Assembly: GCF_041432775.1 (NCBI RefSeq) | Contig: NZ_JAPWAG010000001.1 | Span: 159,694-223,693 of the forward strand | Source: Pauljensenia sp902373545 | GTDB lineage: Bacteria > Actinomycetota > Actinomycetes > Actinomycetales > Actinomycetaceae | Reading direction: 5' to 3' | Length of the DNA stretch: 64,000 nucleotides | Shown here: positions 50,939-60,215 of the stretch, piece by piece | Layout: every line of letters begins with the position of its first letter | Position numbering within the stretch: position 1 is the first letter of the stretch | Notes under the pieces: model-generated | Seen by the model: the letters and a program-made list of their open reading frames with translations, nothing else | Told to the model about the DNA's origin: nothing | Databases searched by the model: none | Program-made: the position numbers and the translations under genes

Positions 50939-53868
50939 TGCTGCTCCCAGAAAGCTCGTTCCATCACGTCGCGCGCCTGTCGTGCCGCGCGCAACCAGTC
51001 TTCTTCGAGGGCGGTCAGCCCGCCGCTCCCGTACCCGAGGATAGCGGCAAGCGCCCCCAGCTCGGCGCTGTCACGAGGCACAACGTCAAGCTTCACACCG
51101 CTCATGCGCCCAGTCGCCAGGGTGTTGCCGGCGCGGATGCGCGTGGCCAGATCCCAGGCATTCAAGAGAATCTCGGCGTCGGGCGCTTCCAACAGCCCTG
51201 CGTCGCGGGCGGCCGCAATCGCGTCGGTCGTCGACGACGTGCGCAGGGCCTCAACCTCGCGCCCGTGGCGCATCTGGATGAGCTGGATCGTCCACTCGAC
51301 GTCGCTGAGCCCACCGGGGCCGAGCTTGACGTGGCGGGCGGGCTCCGTGCCGCGCGGCAGGCGCTCGTTTTCCATGCGGGCCTTGAGCAGGCGGATGTCG
51401 CGCACCTCTGCCTCGCTCACGTCCCGGTAGGCCATGGACTCAAAAAGAGACCTGGCAGCCTGCGCCAGCTCACCGTCTCCGATGGGCCGGGCGCGCACGG
51501 CCGCCTGGCGCTCCCATGTGGAGGCCCAACGCTGCGCGTACTCCTCGTGCGAGGCGATCGTTCGGCTCATCGGGCCGTTCTTGCCCTCGGGGCGCAGGTC
51601 GAGGTCGACGACGATGCCGAGCTGGCTGGTCGCCGACCCCAGGAGCTTCTTGACCCGGTTGACAATCGCCGTCGCGCTGGCCGCCGCCTCGGAATCGGAG
51701 GCACCGCCCACCGCCTCGTGCAGGGCGATGACGTCGGCGTCGGAGGCGTAGGAGCACTCACGCCCGCCGTAGCGTCCCATCGCCACGAAGGTGACGCGGG
51801 CGCGCTCGGCCCCCCACCGCTCGGCATCCTCGCGCCCCGCAATCGCCAGCGCACCGAGCAGGGCCGCGTCCGTCGCGTCGGCGATCGCGTGACCGCGCGG
51901 GTTGACGCCGCCCAGGAGGTCGCTCATCGCGGCGCGCGTCAGCTCGCGGGTGCGCACGGCCCGCACGCGCGCCGCCGCCTCCGTCGGGTCGTCGTGCCGG
52001 TCGATAAGGGCGGCCACCTCGCGGGCGAGGCGCTGCGGCTCTCGCGGGGCCAGCTCGGCGTCGTCGTCCAGCCACGCCACGGCCTCGGGCCGCTTGGCCA
52101 GCGCGTCGGCGATCCAGCGCGAGTTCGGCAGCATCGTCGTGAGCCTGCGCGCGGCGACCCCCGAGTCGCGTAGGAGCGCCAGGTACCAGTGGGACTCGCC
52201 GATGTCCTCGGACAGGATGCGGAAGTTGAGCAGGCCCATGTCGGGGTCCGCGCCGCCCGCAAGCCACGAAATGAACACGGGAAGCAGGTGGCGCTGGATC
52301 GCGGCGCGCCGACTGGTCCCCTGCGTGAGGGCTGCGATGTGTGTGAGGGCGCCGGCGGGATCGCGGTAGCCGATGGCCGCCAACCGGTCGCGCGCACCCT
52401 CGGCATGCAGGGAAACCTCGTCTTCACGCAGGGATGCGGTGGCCGCGATGATCGGCCGGTAGAACACGTCCTCGTGCAGGGCGCGCACGCTGGCGCGCAC
52501 CTCGTCGATGGCCGTGCGGATCGCGTCAGCGTCGGGAAACCGCGCCGGGTCCATGGCCCGTCCCAGAACCCGCAGGTCGCGGTCCTTATCGGGGATCAGG
52601 TGATTGCGGCGCATGCGCGGCAACTGCGTGCGATGCTCCACGGCGCGCAAGAATCGGTAGCACGAGGCGAGTTGGTCCGCGTCGGATCGGGCGATATAGC
52701 CGCCCTCGCGCAGCGCCTCGATCGCCTCCAGGGTCGAGCGCACCCGCAAGAACGCGTCGGTGCGCCCGTGAACCAGCTGGAGGAGTTGCACGGTGAACTC
52801 GACGTCGCGCAGGCCGCCGCGGCCGAGCTTGAGCTCACGCGAGGCGTGGGAGCGAGAAATGTTGTCTTCGACGCGCCGGCGCATCGCGCGCGCCGCCTCC
52901 ACGAAGCCCTCACGCGCCGAAGCGGCCCACACGTAGGGCTGGGCGGCTTCCTCGAAGGCGCGGCCGAGCTGCAGGTCGCCCGCGCACGCACGCGCCTTGA
53001 GCAGCGCCTGGAACTCCCAGGTTTGCGCCCATTTGTCCCAGTACTGGCGGTAGGACTCGATCGTGCGCACGAGCACGCCGTTGCGCCCCTCGGGTCGCAG
53101 GTTCGCGTCCACGGTCCACAGCGGCGCCTGCGTGCCCGGCCCCGAGCAGGCCGAGGCCGTGGCTGAGGCCAGGCGGGTTGCTTTCTCCAGGGCGCTTCGT
53201 TCGTCCCCGTCCGCCCCGGCCTTGGCGACGTAGATAACATCCACGTCGGAGATGTAGTTGAGCTCGCGCGCGCCGGTCTTGCCCATCGCGATGATCGCGA
53301 AGGGAACCGTGCCCTCGGGGTCGACGTCGCGGCGTGCCAGGGCCAGGCCCGCGTCCATCGTGGCGTCCACCAGGTCCGCGATGCGCGCGCCCACGCTCGG
53401 CATGGCCTCCTCGGGGCTTGCGCTCGTCAGGTCGTCGGCGGCCAGGTGCAGCAGCACCCGGCGGTAGGCGGCGCGCAGGTCGTCGGCGGTGGCCTCCTGC
53501 GCGGCCACCCACGCACCGGAGCTGAGCGCGCGAGCTCCCACGGCCTCGAACAGGACATCCCGAGGATCACCCGGATCCTCATTGATGGCGGCGGCGCGCT
53601 CGGGCTCGGCGATGACGTAGTCACCCAACCACTGGCTCCCCCCCAGGATCGCGCACACGCGCCGACGGGCGCGCTCGTCCGCGCTCAGGGCATCGACGAG
53701 GCCGGGGTCGGCCTCGCGCAAACGCACCGCCTGCAGCAGGGCCTGGTCGGGATCGGCCGACGCGCTCAGGTCACCCACCCACGACTGCCCCGCAGGCAGC
53801 TCCTCGAGGAACGACAGGGCCCGGCGCGCGTCCAGGAAGCCCGCGACCCGCAGATCGTCGGGGGTCAC
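50935..53868 (-). CDS. glnE: Glutamine synthetase adenylyltransferase/adenylyl-removing enzyme
   Basis: GlnE adds and removes AMP on GSI to match glutamine synthesis to nitrogen. The 977-aa protein has two nucleotidyltransferase halves: the removase with GKTGARELNYISDVDVIYV and the transferase with GRYGGRECSYASDADVI, each followed by a helical domain. The GTG start overlaps the glnA stop by 4 nt. The adjacent GlnA lacks the usual target Tyr, so the modified enzyme is probably GlnA1 encoded elsewhere. Confidence 0.95.
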   Translation of the reverse strand: MTPDDLRVAGFLDARRALSFLEELPAGQSWVGDLSASADPDQALLQAVRLREADPGLVDALSADERARRRVCAILGGSQWLGDYVIAEPERAAAINEDPGDPRDVLFEAVGARALSSGAWVAAQEATADDLRAAYRRVLLHLAADDLTSASPEEAMPSVGARIADLVDATMDAGLALARRDVDPEGTVPFAIIAMGKTGARELNYISDVDVIYVAKAGADGDERSALEKATRLASATASACSGPGTQAPLWTVDANLRPEGRNGVLVRTIESYRQYWDKWAQTWEFQALLKARACAGDLQLGRAFEEAAQPYVWAASAREGFVEAARAMRRRVEDNISRSHASRELKLGRGGLRDVEFTVQLLQLVHGRTDAFLRVRSTLEAIEALREGGYIARSDADQLASCYRFLRAVEHRTQLPRMRRNHLIPDKDRDLRVLGRAMDPARFPDADAIRTAIDEVRASVRALHEDVFYRPIIAATASLREDEVSLHAEGARDRLAAIGYRDPAGALTHIAALTQGTSRRAAIQRHLLPVFISWLAGGADPDMGLLNFRILSEDIGESHWYLALLRDSGVAARRLTTMLPNSRWIADALAKRPEAVAWLDDDAELAPREPQRLAREVAALIDRHDDPTEAAARVRAVRTRELTRAAMSDLLGGVNPRGHAIADATDAALLGALAIAGREDAERWGAERARVTFVAMGRYGGRECSYASDADVIALHEAVGGASDSEAAASATAIVNRVKKLLGSATSQLGIVVDLDLRPEGKNGPMSRTIASHEEYAQRWASTWERQAAVRARPIGDGELAQAARSLFESMAYRDVSEAEVRDIRLLKARMENERLPRGTEPARHVKLGPGGLSDVEWTIQLIQMRHGREVEALRTSSTTDAIAAARDAGLLEAPDAEILLNAWDLATRIRAGNTLATGRMSGVKLDVVPRDSAELGALAAILGYGSGGLTALEEDWLRAARQARDVMERAFWEQQ

Positions 53869-55205
53869 CGGGGAACAACCTTCAAGAATTGCTCAAGTTC
53901 CTGTCGCGTGATCTGCTGGCGGTACTCCGTCCATTCCTTGCGCTTGTTACGGATGACGTAGTCGAAGACCTGCTCTCCGAGCGTGGAGGCGACCAGCTCC
54001 GACTTCTTCATCTCACGCACCGCGTCCGACAGGGAGGTCGGCAGGGCGTGGATACCCATCACCTGGCGCTCGCGATCGGACAGATCCCACACGTTATCCT
54101 CGGCCTCCGGCATGAGCTCCATCTTCTTCTCGATGCCGTCCAGGCCGGCCGCGATCATGACGGCGAACGCCAAGTACGGGTTCGCACTCGGGTCGGGGGC
54201 GCGGTACTCAATGCGCGCCGACGCGCTCTTCTTCGGCTTGTAGAGGGGCACGCGCACGAGAGCCGAGCGGTTGAGGTGCCCCCAGCACACGTAGGACGGG
54301 GCCTCTCCCCCGCCCCACAGGCGCTTGTAGGAGTTGACGTGCTGGTTCGTGATCGCCGCGATGTCCCCGGCGTGCGCGAGCAGGCCCGCGATGAAACGCC
54401 GCCCGGTCGTGGAGAGGCGGTACTGCCCCGACGGGGAGAAGAACGCGTTCTCCTCACCCTCGAAGAGCGAGAGGTGCGTGTGCATGCCCGACCCCGGGTG
54501 TTCGATAAAGGGCTTGGGCATGAAGGTGGCGACCAGCTCTTCGCGCAGGGCCACCTCTTCGATGACCGTGCGGGCCGTCATGATGTTGTCGGCCGCTCGG
54601 ACCGGGTCAACGGCCCGCAGGTCGATCTCGTTCTGGCCGGGGCCTCCCTCGTGGTGAGAGAACTCGACGGGGATCCCCATATCCTCCAGCATGCGCACGG
54701 CACGGCGGCGGAAGTCGTTGGAGTCCCCTCGGGCCACGTGATCGAAATAGCCCGCCTGGTCCACGGGCACCATGCGCTCAGGGGTGACGGGCTGTCGCAG
54801 CAGATAGAACTCGATCTCGGGATGCATCATGACGCGGAAGCCCGCGTCGGCGGCGCGCTCGACGACACGCTCCAGGACGCCGCGAGGATCCGAGGGCGCC
54901 GGGCGACCGTCGGGCATGAGCACGTCGCAGAACATGCGGGCGACGGGATCCTCGTTGGAGCGCCACGGCAACAGCTGAAAGGTCGAGGCATCGGGCATGA
55001 GCAGCATGTCGGATTCAAACACGCGGGTCAGGCCCTCGACGGCCGAGCCGTCGAAGCCAATACCCTCGGTGAAAGCGTCCTCCAGCTCACCCGGATCAAT
55101 CGAGATCGACTTTAAGACGCCCGCGACGTCCGTGAACCACAGCCGAATGAAACGGATATTCTTCTGCGCGACCTCGCGCAGCACATGCTCCTGATGCGAA
55201 TCCAC
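53865..55205 (-). CDS. glnA: Type I glutamine synthetase, GlnA2-like, without adenylylation tyrosine
   Basis: The 446-aa enzyme is the size of the short GSI-alpha/GlnA2 group. It has the N-terminal latch (FIRLWFTDVAG), Glu ligands in HPEIEFYLL and GQNEIDLR, GSGMHTHLSLF and NQHVNSYKRL, and the NRSALVRVP and ARIEYRAPDPSANPY signatures. The place of the adenylylated Tyr (NLYDLPxE in GSI-beta) reads NVWDLSDRE with Trp373. This enzyme should not be AMP-modified. The GTG start follows GGGAGGACAACG. Confidence 0.93.
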   Translation of the reverse strand: MDSHQEHVLREVAQKNIRFIRLWFTDVAGVLKSISIDPGELEDAFTEGIGFDGSAVEGLTRVFESDMLLMPDASTFQLLPWRSNEDPVARMFCDVLMPDGRPAPSDPRGVLERVVERAADAGFRVMMHPEIEFYLLRQPVTPERMVPVDQAGYFDHVARGDSNDFRRRAVRMLEDMGIPVEFSHHEGGPGQNEIDLRAVDPVRAADNIMTARTVIEEVALREELVATFMPKPFIEHPGSGMHTHLSLFEGEENAFFSPSGQYRLSTTGRRFIAGLLAHAGDIAAITNQHVNSYKRLWGGGEAPSYVCWGHLNRSALVRVPLYKPKKSASARIEYRAPDPSANPYLAFAVMIAAGLDGIEKKMELMPEAEDNVWDLSDRERQVMGIHALPTSLSDAVREMKKSELVASTLGEQVFDYVIRNKRKEWTEYRQQITRQELEQFLKVVPR

Positions 55206-55229
55206 CGTTGTCCTCCCGTAGATAGACGA

Positions 55230-55260
55230 CGGGCCGACCGCAGGGACTGCGGTCGGCCCG
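55230..55260 (-). terminator. Intrinsic-type terminator after the SPFH gene
   Basis: A perfect 14-bp GC-rich stem (55230-55243 with 55247-55260) with a 3-nt loop follows the SPFH stop by 14 nt. The minus-strand tail is TCGTCTATC, a weak U-tract. It separates the SPFH/NfeD unit from glnA. Confidence 0.75.
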
Positions 55261-55274
55261 GCATAGGCTCCAGT

Positions 55275-56234
55275 CTACTTGCCCAGACCGAAACCCTTCG
55301 AGATGGATTCCAGTGCGCCGGTCAGATCGGAAGGAACCATCCACAGCTTGGACGCCTGTCCATCGGCGATCTTCGGCAGCATCTCCAGGTACTTGTAGGA
55401 GAGCAGCTCCGGCGTGGCCTTGCCCGCGTTGATCGCGGCGAAGACCGTCTGAATGGCCTCGGACTCACCCTGAGCGCGCAGGATCTGCGCTTGGCGGGCG
55501 CCCTCGGCCTGCAGGATCAGGGCTTCCTTCTGGCCCTTAGCCTGCAGCACCTGAGCCTCCTGCTGGGCGGAAGCGGCCAGAACGGCAGCCTGCTTGGCAC
55601 CCTCGGCCTTCTTGATCTGCGCCTCACGCTCGGCCTCGGCGGTCAGAATCGTGGCGCGCTTGGTGCGCTCGGCGGTGATCTGCTGCTCCATGGCAGCCAG
55701 GACTCGCGGCGGCGGCTCGATCGACTTGAGCTCGACGCGGGTCACGCGGATGCCCCACGGACCCGTCGCCTCATCGAGGACGCCGCGCAGCTGCTTGTTG
55801 ATGGACTCGCGCGAGGTCTGCGTCTGCTCCAGATCGAGGGAACCGATCAGGTTACGCAGCGTGGTCGCGGTGAGCTGCTCGATCGCCTGCAGGAAGTTCG
55901 CGACCTCGTAGGTCGCGCTGCGCGGAGCGGTGATCTGGAAGTAGATCACGGAGTCGATCGACACCATCGCCTGGTCGGCGGTGATGACAGGCTGGGGCGG
56001 GAAGTTCGCGACCTGCTCACGAAGGTCGATGCGCGCGGCGACGCGGTCCACGAAGGGAACCAGCAGGTGGAAGCCACCCTCCAGGACCGCCTGGTAGCGA
56101 CCAAGGCGTTCAACAACGTACGCCTGCGACTGCGGGACAATCCTCACCGCACGCACCAGCGAAATGACAACGAAAACAATGAGCGTGAGGACCACGATCA
56201 CCGCGATGTTGCCGATGACTTGACCGGAACTCAT
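55275..56234 (-). CDS. SPFH/Band 7 membrane protein (QmcA/slipin-like)
   Basis: The 319-aa protein has an N-terminal helix (VIGNIAVIVVLTLIVFVVISLV), an SPFH domain (IVPQSQAYVVERLGRY; FVDRVAARIDLREQV; WGIRVTRVELKSIEPP) and a long Ala/Gln/Glu coiled-coil (about 190-270), ending with FGLGK. Such proteins form large ring assemblies on the membrane and scaffold proteases or microdomains. It is 42 bp downstream of an NfeD gene, its usual partner. Confidence 0.92.
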   Translation of the reverse strand: MSSGQVIGNIAVIVVLTLIVFVVISLVRAVRIVPQSQAYVVERLGRYQAVLEGGFHLLVPFVDRVAARIDLREQVANFPPQPVITADQAMVSIDSVIYFQITAPRSATYEVANFLQAIEQLTATTLRNLIGSLDLEQTQTSRESINKQLRGVLDEATGPWGIRVTRVELKSIEPPPRVLAAMEQQITAERTKRATILTAEAEREAQIKKAEGAKQAAVLAASAQQEAQVLQAKGQKEALILQAEGARQAQILRAQGESEAIQTVFAAINAGKATPELLSYKYLEMLPKIADGQASKLWMVPSDLTGALESISKGFGLGK

Positions 56235-56276
56235 AACGTATTTCCTTTCTTACGTCTCTGACAGGAAGCGGGGCTT

Positions 56277-56750
56277 TCAGGAGGCCGAACCCGCAGACGG
56301 CTGGGTAGGTGCCGACCCCGCCGGATTGAGGGCGCTCACGACAGCGGTTGCTCCGTCGATACGATCGACGCGCACCTCGGCACCAACGGGAAGCTCAGGG
56401 CCTTGCGTTCGCGCGCTCCACTCGCCACCAGAAAACTGGATGCGACCGTGCCGCTCACCCACGACCTCGGTGACATACCCCGTCTTGCCGAGCAGGGCGC
56501 CGGTGTTCGTGCGCACGTCGCCGGCCGACCTCTCGATGCGTCCCTTCAGGAAGGGGCGCAAACCGACCAGAAGCGCCACCGTCACGACGACGAACACGAT
56601 CACCTGAATTGCCTCATTGGCGCCGAAGGCACCGGCGATACCCGCCGCCAAGGCGCCAATCGCGAACATGAGGAACACGAAGCTGACGCTCATGACCTCG
56701 ATGATGCCGCACACGAGGGCGGCGAGAATCCACAGCCACCAGGTAGTCAT
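56277..56750 (-). CDS. NfeD-family membrane protein
   Basis: The 157-aa protein has three membrane helices within the first 70 residues (WWLWILAALVCGIIEVMSVSF) and a C-terminal OB-fold domain (LLGKTGYVTEVVGERHGRIQFSGGEWSAR). NfeD and SPFH genes are regularly paired; NfeD is thought to organise or regulate the SPFH assembly. It follows the ABC ATPase gene by 9 bp, whose GGGGGAT spacer supplies the ribosome site. Confidence 0.9.
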   Translation of the reverse strand: MTTWWLWILAALVCGIIEVMSVSFVFLMFAIGALAAGIAGAFGANEAIQVIVFVVVTVALLVGLRPFLKGRIERSAGDVRTNTGALLGKTGYVTEVVGERHGRIQFSGGEWSARTQGPELPVGAEVRVDRIDGATAVVSALNPAGSAPTQPSAGSAS

Positions 56751-56759
56751 ATATCCCCC

Positions 56760-57548
56760 TTAGTCGGTGACGCCGCGCGCCCACCAGCGGCCGTCGGCAC
56801 GTCCGGCGAGCAGCGGCATTCCGTAGACCTGCGACAGATTGACGCCCGTCAGCACGTCCTCGATGGGACCCTGGTGGGCAATCTGCCCCTGCGACATGAT
56901 CGCGCAGTGCGTCACGCCGTCAGGAATCTCCTCGATCTGGTGGGTCACCAGGATGATCTGCGGAGATTTCGAACCCTTCATTATCTCCGAAAGCGCAGCA
57001 ATCAGCAACTCGCGGGCACCCAGGTCGAGGCCGGAGGTGGGTTCGTCGAGGACCAGCACTTCCGGGTCGGTCATGAGCGCTCGCGCGAGAAGGACCCGCT
57101 GCGCCTCGCCCTCGGAGAGCGTGGAAAACTCTCGCTGGGCGAGATGGTCAACGCCGAAGATCTCCATGAGCGCGGCCGCGCGCGCGTCGTCGACATCCTC
57201 GTACTCCTCGTCATGGGCAACAGCCAGGCCCCAGGCCGCGCTGCGCACGGTGTCCAACACGGACTGGGTGGGGACGATCTTCGCCGCCACGGCAGCCGAG
57301 GCCAAGCCGACGCGCGTTGCGACCTCAGCGGGATCGGCGTGCGCAATGTCAGTCTCGGACAGGGTCACGTCGCCTGAATCAGGCGCGACCCTCCCAGAGG
57401 CGACTCGAGCGAGCGTCGTCTTGCCCGCGCCGTTGGGGCCGACGATGACCCAGTGCTGGCGCGGACGCGTCGACCACGAGACGTCGGACAGGACCTGCGT
57501 GTCTCCTCGCGTGAGGGACACATGGGAAAGATTCAGGACGTAAGTCAT
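56760..57548 (-). CDS. Orphan ABC ATPase (ModF/YlmA-like)
   Basis: The 262-aa ATPase has Walker A GPNGAGKTT, signature LSEGEAQRVLLARAL, Walker B EVLVLDEP and switch LVTHQIEEI. No permease gene is adjacent. Its wording (RPRQHWVIVGPNGAGKTTL, and HQIEEIPDGVTH) recalls the permease-less YlmA/ModF group, so transport is not assured. TAGGCT ends 6 nt before the ATG, suggesting a leaderless mRNA that also carries NfeD and SPFH. Confidence 0.85.
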   Translation of the reverse strand: MTYVLNLSHVSLTRGDTQVLSDVSWSTRPRQHWVIVGPNGAGKTTLARVASGRVAPDSGDVTLSETDIAHADPAEVATRVGLASAAVAAKIVPTQSVLDTVRSAAWGLAVAHDEEYEDVDDARAAALMEIFGVDHLAQREFSTLSEGEAQRVLLARALMTDPEVLVLDEPTSGLDLGARELLIAALSEIMKGSKSPQIILVTHQIEEIPDGVTHCAIMSQGQIAHQGPIEDVLTGVNLSQVYGMPLLAGRADGRWWARGVTD

Positions 57549-57584
57549 GCATCAAGCCTAGTCGTGTTAGACACCGCGCGCGTC

Positions 57585-58808
57585 TCAGACGAGCGAGCGG
57601 TACAGCTCGGCGGTCTTGACGCCGATCGCTTCCCAGGAGAAATGCTCGCGAGCGCGCACGAGCCCGGCCTCGCCCATGCGGCGGCCCAGCTCGGGGTCAT
57701 CCAGCACGCGGATCAGGCGATCAGCCATGTCACGTTGGAACGTCTCGGGATCGAGCGGCGTGCCCGTGCCGTCCTGCATCTGATCGATCGGCACCAGGTA
57801 GCCGGTCTCGCCATCGACGATGACGTCGGGGATACCGCCGGTGGCCGTGCCGACGACGGGCAGGCCGAGAGCCATGGCCTCCAGGTTGACGATGCCGAGG
57901 GGCTCGTACACCGAGGGCGTGATGAAGACCTGCGCGGCGGAGAGGATGGCCGCGACCTCGGGCTGCGGGAGCATCTCGGAGATGAGCACGACGCCGGAGC
58001 GGGTGGCGCGAAGCTCGGCGACCAGGCCCTCGACCTCGGCGGCGATCTCCGGGGTGTCCGGGGCGCCGGCGCACAGGACGAGCTGGACGTCGTCGGGCAG
58101 CAGGCGGGCGGCGCGCAGGAAGTAGGGCAGGCCCTTCTGACGGGTAATGCGGCCAACGAAGACGACCGTGCGGCGCGACGGATCGATGCCGTGCTCCGCC
58201 AGGACGCGTGCGCGCAGCTCATCCCCGGCCTCGCCGACGGGTGCGTGCCACTTGTTCAGGTCGATGCCGTTGTGGATGACGTGGACGCGCTCGGGGTCCA
58301 CGCCCGGGTAGCAGCGCAGGATGTCGTCGCGCATGCCATTGGAGACGGCCACGATGGCGCTGGCAGCCTCGTAGGCAGTCTTCTCCACGTAGGAGGACAG
58401 GCGGTAGCCGCCGCCGAGCTGCTCGGCCTTCCAGGGACGCAGCGGCTCGAGCGAGTGAGCGGAGATGACGTGGGGGATGTCGCCGAGGAGCGAGGCGACG
58501 TGACCGGCGAAGTTGGCGTACCAGGTGTGCGAGTGCACCAGGTCCGAGCCCTCACACGCGGCGGCAATCTCGAGGTCGACACCGAGGGTACGCAGCGCTG
58601 CGTTAGCTCCCTCAAGCTGGGGCAGGTCCGAGTGACCGGTCACCCCCGGATCGGCTCCATCAGTTCCGGGCTCGCGGGGGCCATCGAAGGCCTGCACTCG
58701 CAGGTCATCGACGAGGCCGCGCAGCACCTTGGCCAACTCGAGAACATGGACACCGGCTCCGCCGTAGACGTGGGGCGGGTATTCGCGGGTGAGCAGATCA
58801 ACGCGCAT
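57585..58808 (-). CDS. glgA: Glycogen synthase, Corynebacterium family (GT4; GlgA/GlgM type)
   Basis: The 407-aa GT4 glucosyltransferase starts MRVDLLTREYPPHVYGGAGVHV and has the E-x7-E motif EPLGIVNLEAMA. It is the actinobacterial type, not the GT5 KTGGL enzyme of enteric bacteria. The mycobacterial relative (GlgM) uses ADP-glucose to make maltose 1-phosphate for alpha-glucan; which reaction occurs here is not decidable. The ATG at 58808 follows GGAAGGACC. It is divergent from glgC, which makes its substrate. Confidence 0.93.
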   Translation of the reverse strand: MRVDLLTREYPPHVYGGAGVHVLELAKVLRGLVDDLRVQAFDGPREPGTDGADPGVTGHSDLPQLEGANAALRTLGVDLEIAAACEGSDLVHSHTWYANFAGHVASLLGDIPHVISAHSLEPLRPWKAEQLGGGYRLSSYVEKTAYEAASAIVAVSNGMRDDILRCYPGVDPERVHVIHNGIDLNKWHAPVGEAGDELRARVLAEHGIDPSRRTVVFVGRITRQKGLPYFLRAARLLPDDVQLVLCAGAPDTPEIAAEVEGLVAELRATRSGVVLISEMLPQPEVAAILSAAQVFITPSVYEPLGIVNLEAMALGLPVVGTATGGIPDVIVDGETGYLVPIDQMQDGTGTPLDPETFQRDMADRLIRVLDDPELGRRMGEAGLVRAREHFSWEAIGVKTAELYRSLV

Positions 58809-58845
58809 GATGTGGTCCTTCCGACAGTGGCGACGCGTGTAACAC

Positions 58846-58873
58846 ATAGTATCCGAAATCACGGGCATCGAAA
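58846..58873 (-). promoter_or_regulatory. Putative glgA promoter in the glgA-glgC divergent region
   Basis: On the minus strand TTTCGA (58868-58873) and TACTAT (58846-58851) are 16 nt apart, giving a start near 58839. The glgC promoter must lie within the other side of the 171-bp gap, but no pair of boxes is convincing. Confidence 0.4.
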
Positions 58874-58979
58874 CCGAAACGAGACGGTGCAGCAATCGAT
58901 GGACATTTGTAATACAGTGTGACTACACCCACGGGCCTGCACCGGTGCGCGCCCAAAACGACCAACGAAGAGGTGCCGT

Positions 58980-60215
58980 ATGGCAAAGAACCACGTTCTA
59001 GCGATTGTTCTTGCGGGCGGTGAAGGTAAGCGTCTGATGCCGCTGACGGCGGATCGCGCGAAGCCTGCCGTTCCGTTTGGAGGTCATTTCCGTCTGATCG
59101 ATTTCGCTCTGTCGAATATCGTGAACTCCGGATACCTCAAGATCGTCGTGCTGACTCAGTACAAGTCGCACTCCCTTGACCGCCACGTCACGAAGACCTG
59201 GTACACCTCCCCCCTGCTCGGCAACTTCATTGCGCCTGTTCCGGCTCAGCAGCGTCGCGGGCCCCACTGGTACCTGGGCAGCGCGGACGCCATCTACCAG
59301 TCGCTGAACATCGTCGACGACGAGGCGCCCGAGTACATCGTCATCATCGGTGCGGACAACATCTACCGCATGGACTTCTCGCAGATGGTCGACCACCACA
59401 TCAAGTCGGGCCTGCCGGCCACGGTCGCCGGTATCCGTCAGCCGATCGAGCTCGCTCCCGCCCTGGGTGTCATCGACGGTGAGGACGGCGTCGTGAAGAA
59501 CTTCCTGGAGAAGCCTCAGCACGCCGAGGGCCTGCCGGACGATCCCACCAAGGTCCTGGCGTCGATGGGCAACTACGTCTTCACCACGAAGGACCTGGTC
59601 AACGCTCTGCGTGAGGACGCTGCTAACCCCGATTCGAAGCACGACATGGGTGGCAACATCATCCCGTGGTTCGTCGAGCGCGGCGAGTGCGGCGTCTACG
59701 ACTTCCAGGACAACGACGTGCCGGGTTCGACCGACCGCGACCGCGATTACTGGCGCGACGTTGGTACGCTGGACGCCTACTACGAGGCGAACATGGACCT
59801 CATCTCGGTGCACCCGGTGTTCAACCTGTACAACCGCGAGTGGCCGACGATGACGATGATCGACGGATCGCTGCCGCCCGCGAAGTTCGTCTACGGCGAC
59901 CAGGATCGCCTGGGCCACGCGGTGGACTCCTTCGTGTCGCCCGGCGTGATTGTCTCCGGCGGTGAGGTCGTGCGCTCGGTCCTGTCCCCGAATACCTACG
60001 TCCATTCGTGGGCGAAGATCGAGGATTCGGTCGTTATGCACGGCTGCCGCATCGGTCGCCATGCGCGGGTCGTGAAGACGATTCTGGATAAGAACGTCGT
60101 CGTTGAGGAAGGCGCCGAGGTCGGCGTCAATCACGAGTACGATATCGAGCGCGGCTTCACGGTTACCGAGTCGGGCATCACGGTCGTTCCCAAGGGCACG
60201 GTCGTCACCAAGTGA
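58980..60215 (+). CDS. glgC: Glucose-1-phosphate adenylyltransferase
   Basis: GlgC makes ADP-glucose, the activated glucosyl donor for glycogen. The 411-aa protein has the N-terminal regulatory and nucleotide loop LAGGEGKRLMPLT, the RAKPAVPFGG motif, GSADAIYQS, the sugar-phosphate site FLEKP, and the C-terminal left-handed beta-helix repeats. The ATG follows GAAGAGG. It overlaps serB by 4 nt. Confidence 0.96.
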   Translation: MAKNHVLAIVLAGGEGKRLMPLTADRAKPAVPFGGHFRLIDFALSNIVNSGYLKIVVLTQYKSHSLDRHVTKTWYTSPLLGNFIAPVPAQQRRGPHWYLGSADAIYQSLNIVDDEAPEYIVIIGADNIYRMDFSQMVDHHIKSGLPATVAGIRQPIELAPALGVIDGEDGVVKNFLEKPQHAEGLPDDPTKVLASMGNYVFTTKDLVNALREDAANPDSKHDMGGNIIPWFVERGECGVYDFQDNDVPGSTDRDRDYWRDVGTLDAYYEANMDLISVHPVFNLYNREWPTMTMIDGSLPPAKFVYGDQDRLGHAVDSFVSPGVIVSGGEVVRSVLSPNTYVHSWAKIEDSVVMHGCRIGRHARVVKTILDKNVVVEEGAEVGVNHEYDIERGFTVTESGITVVPKGTVVTK

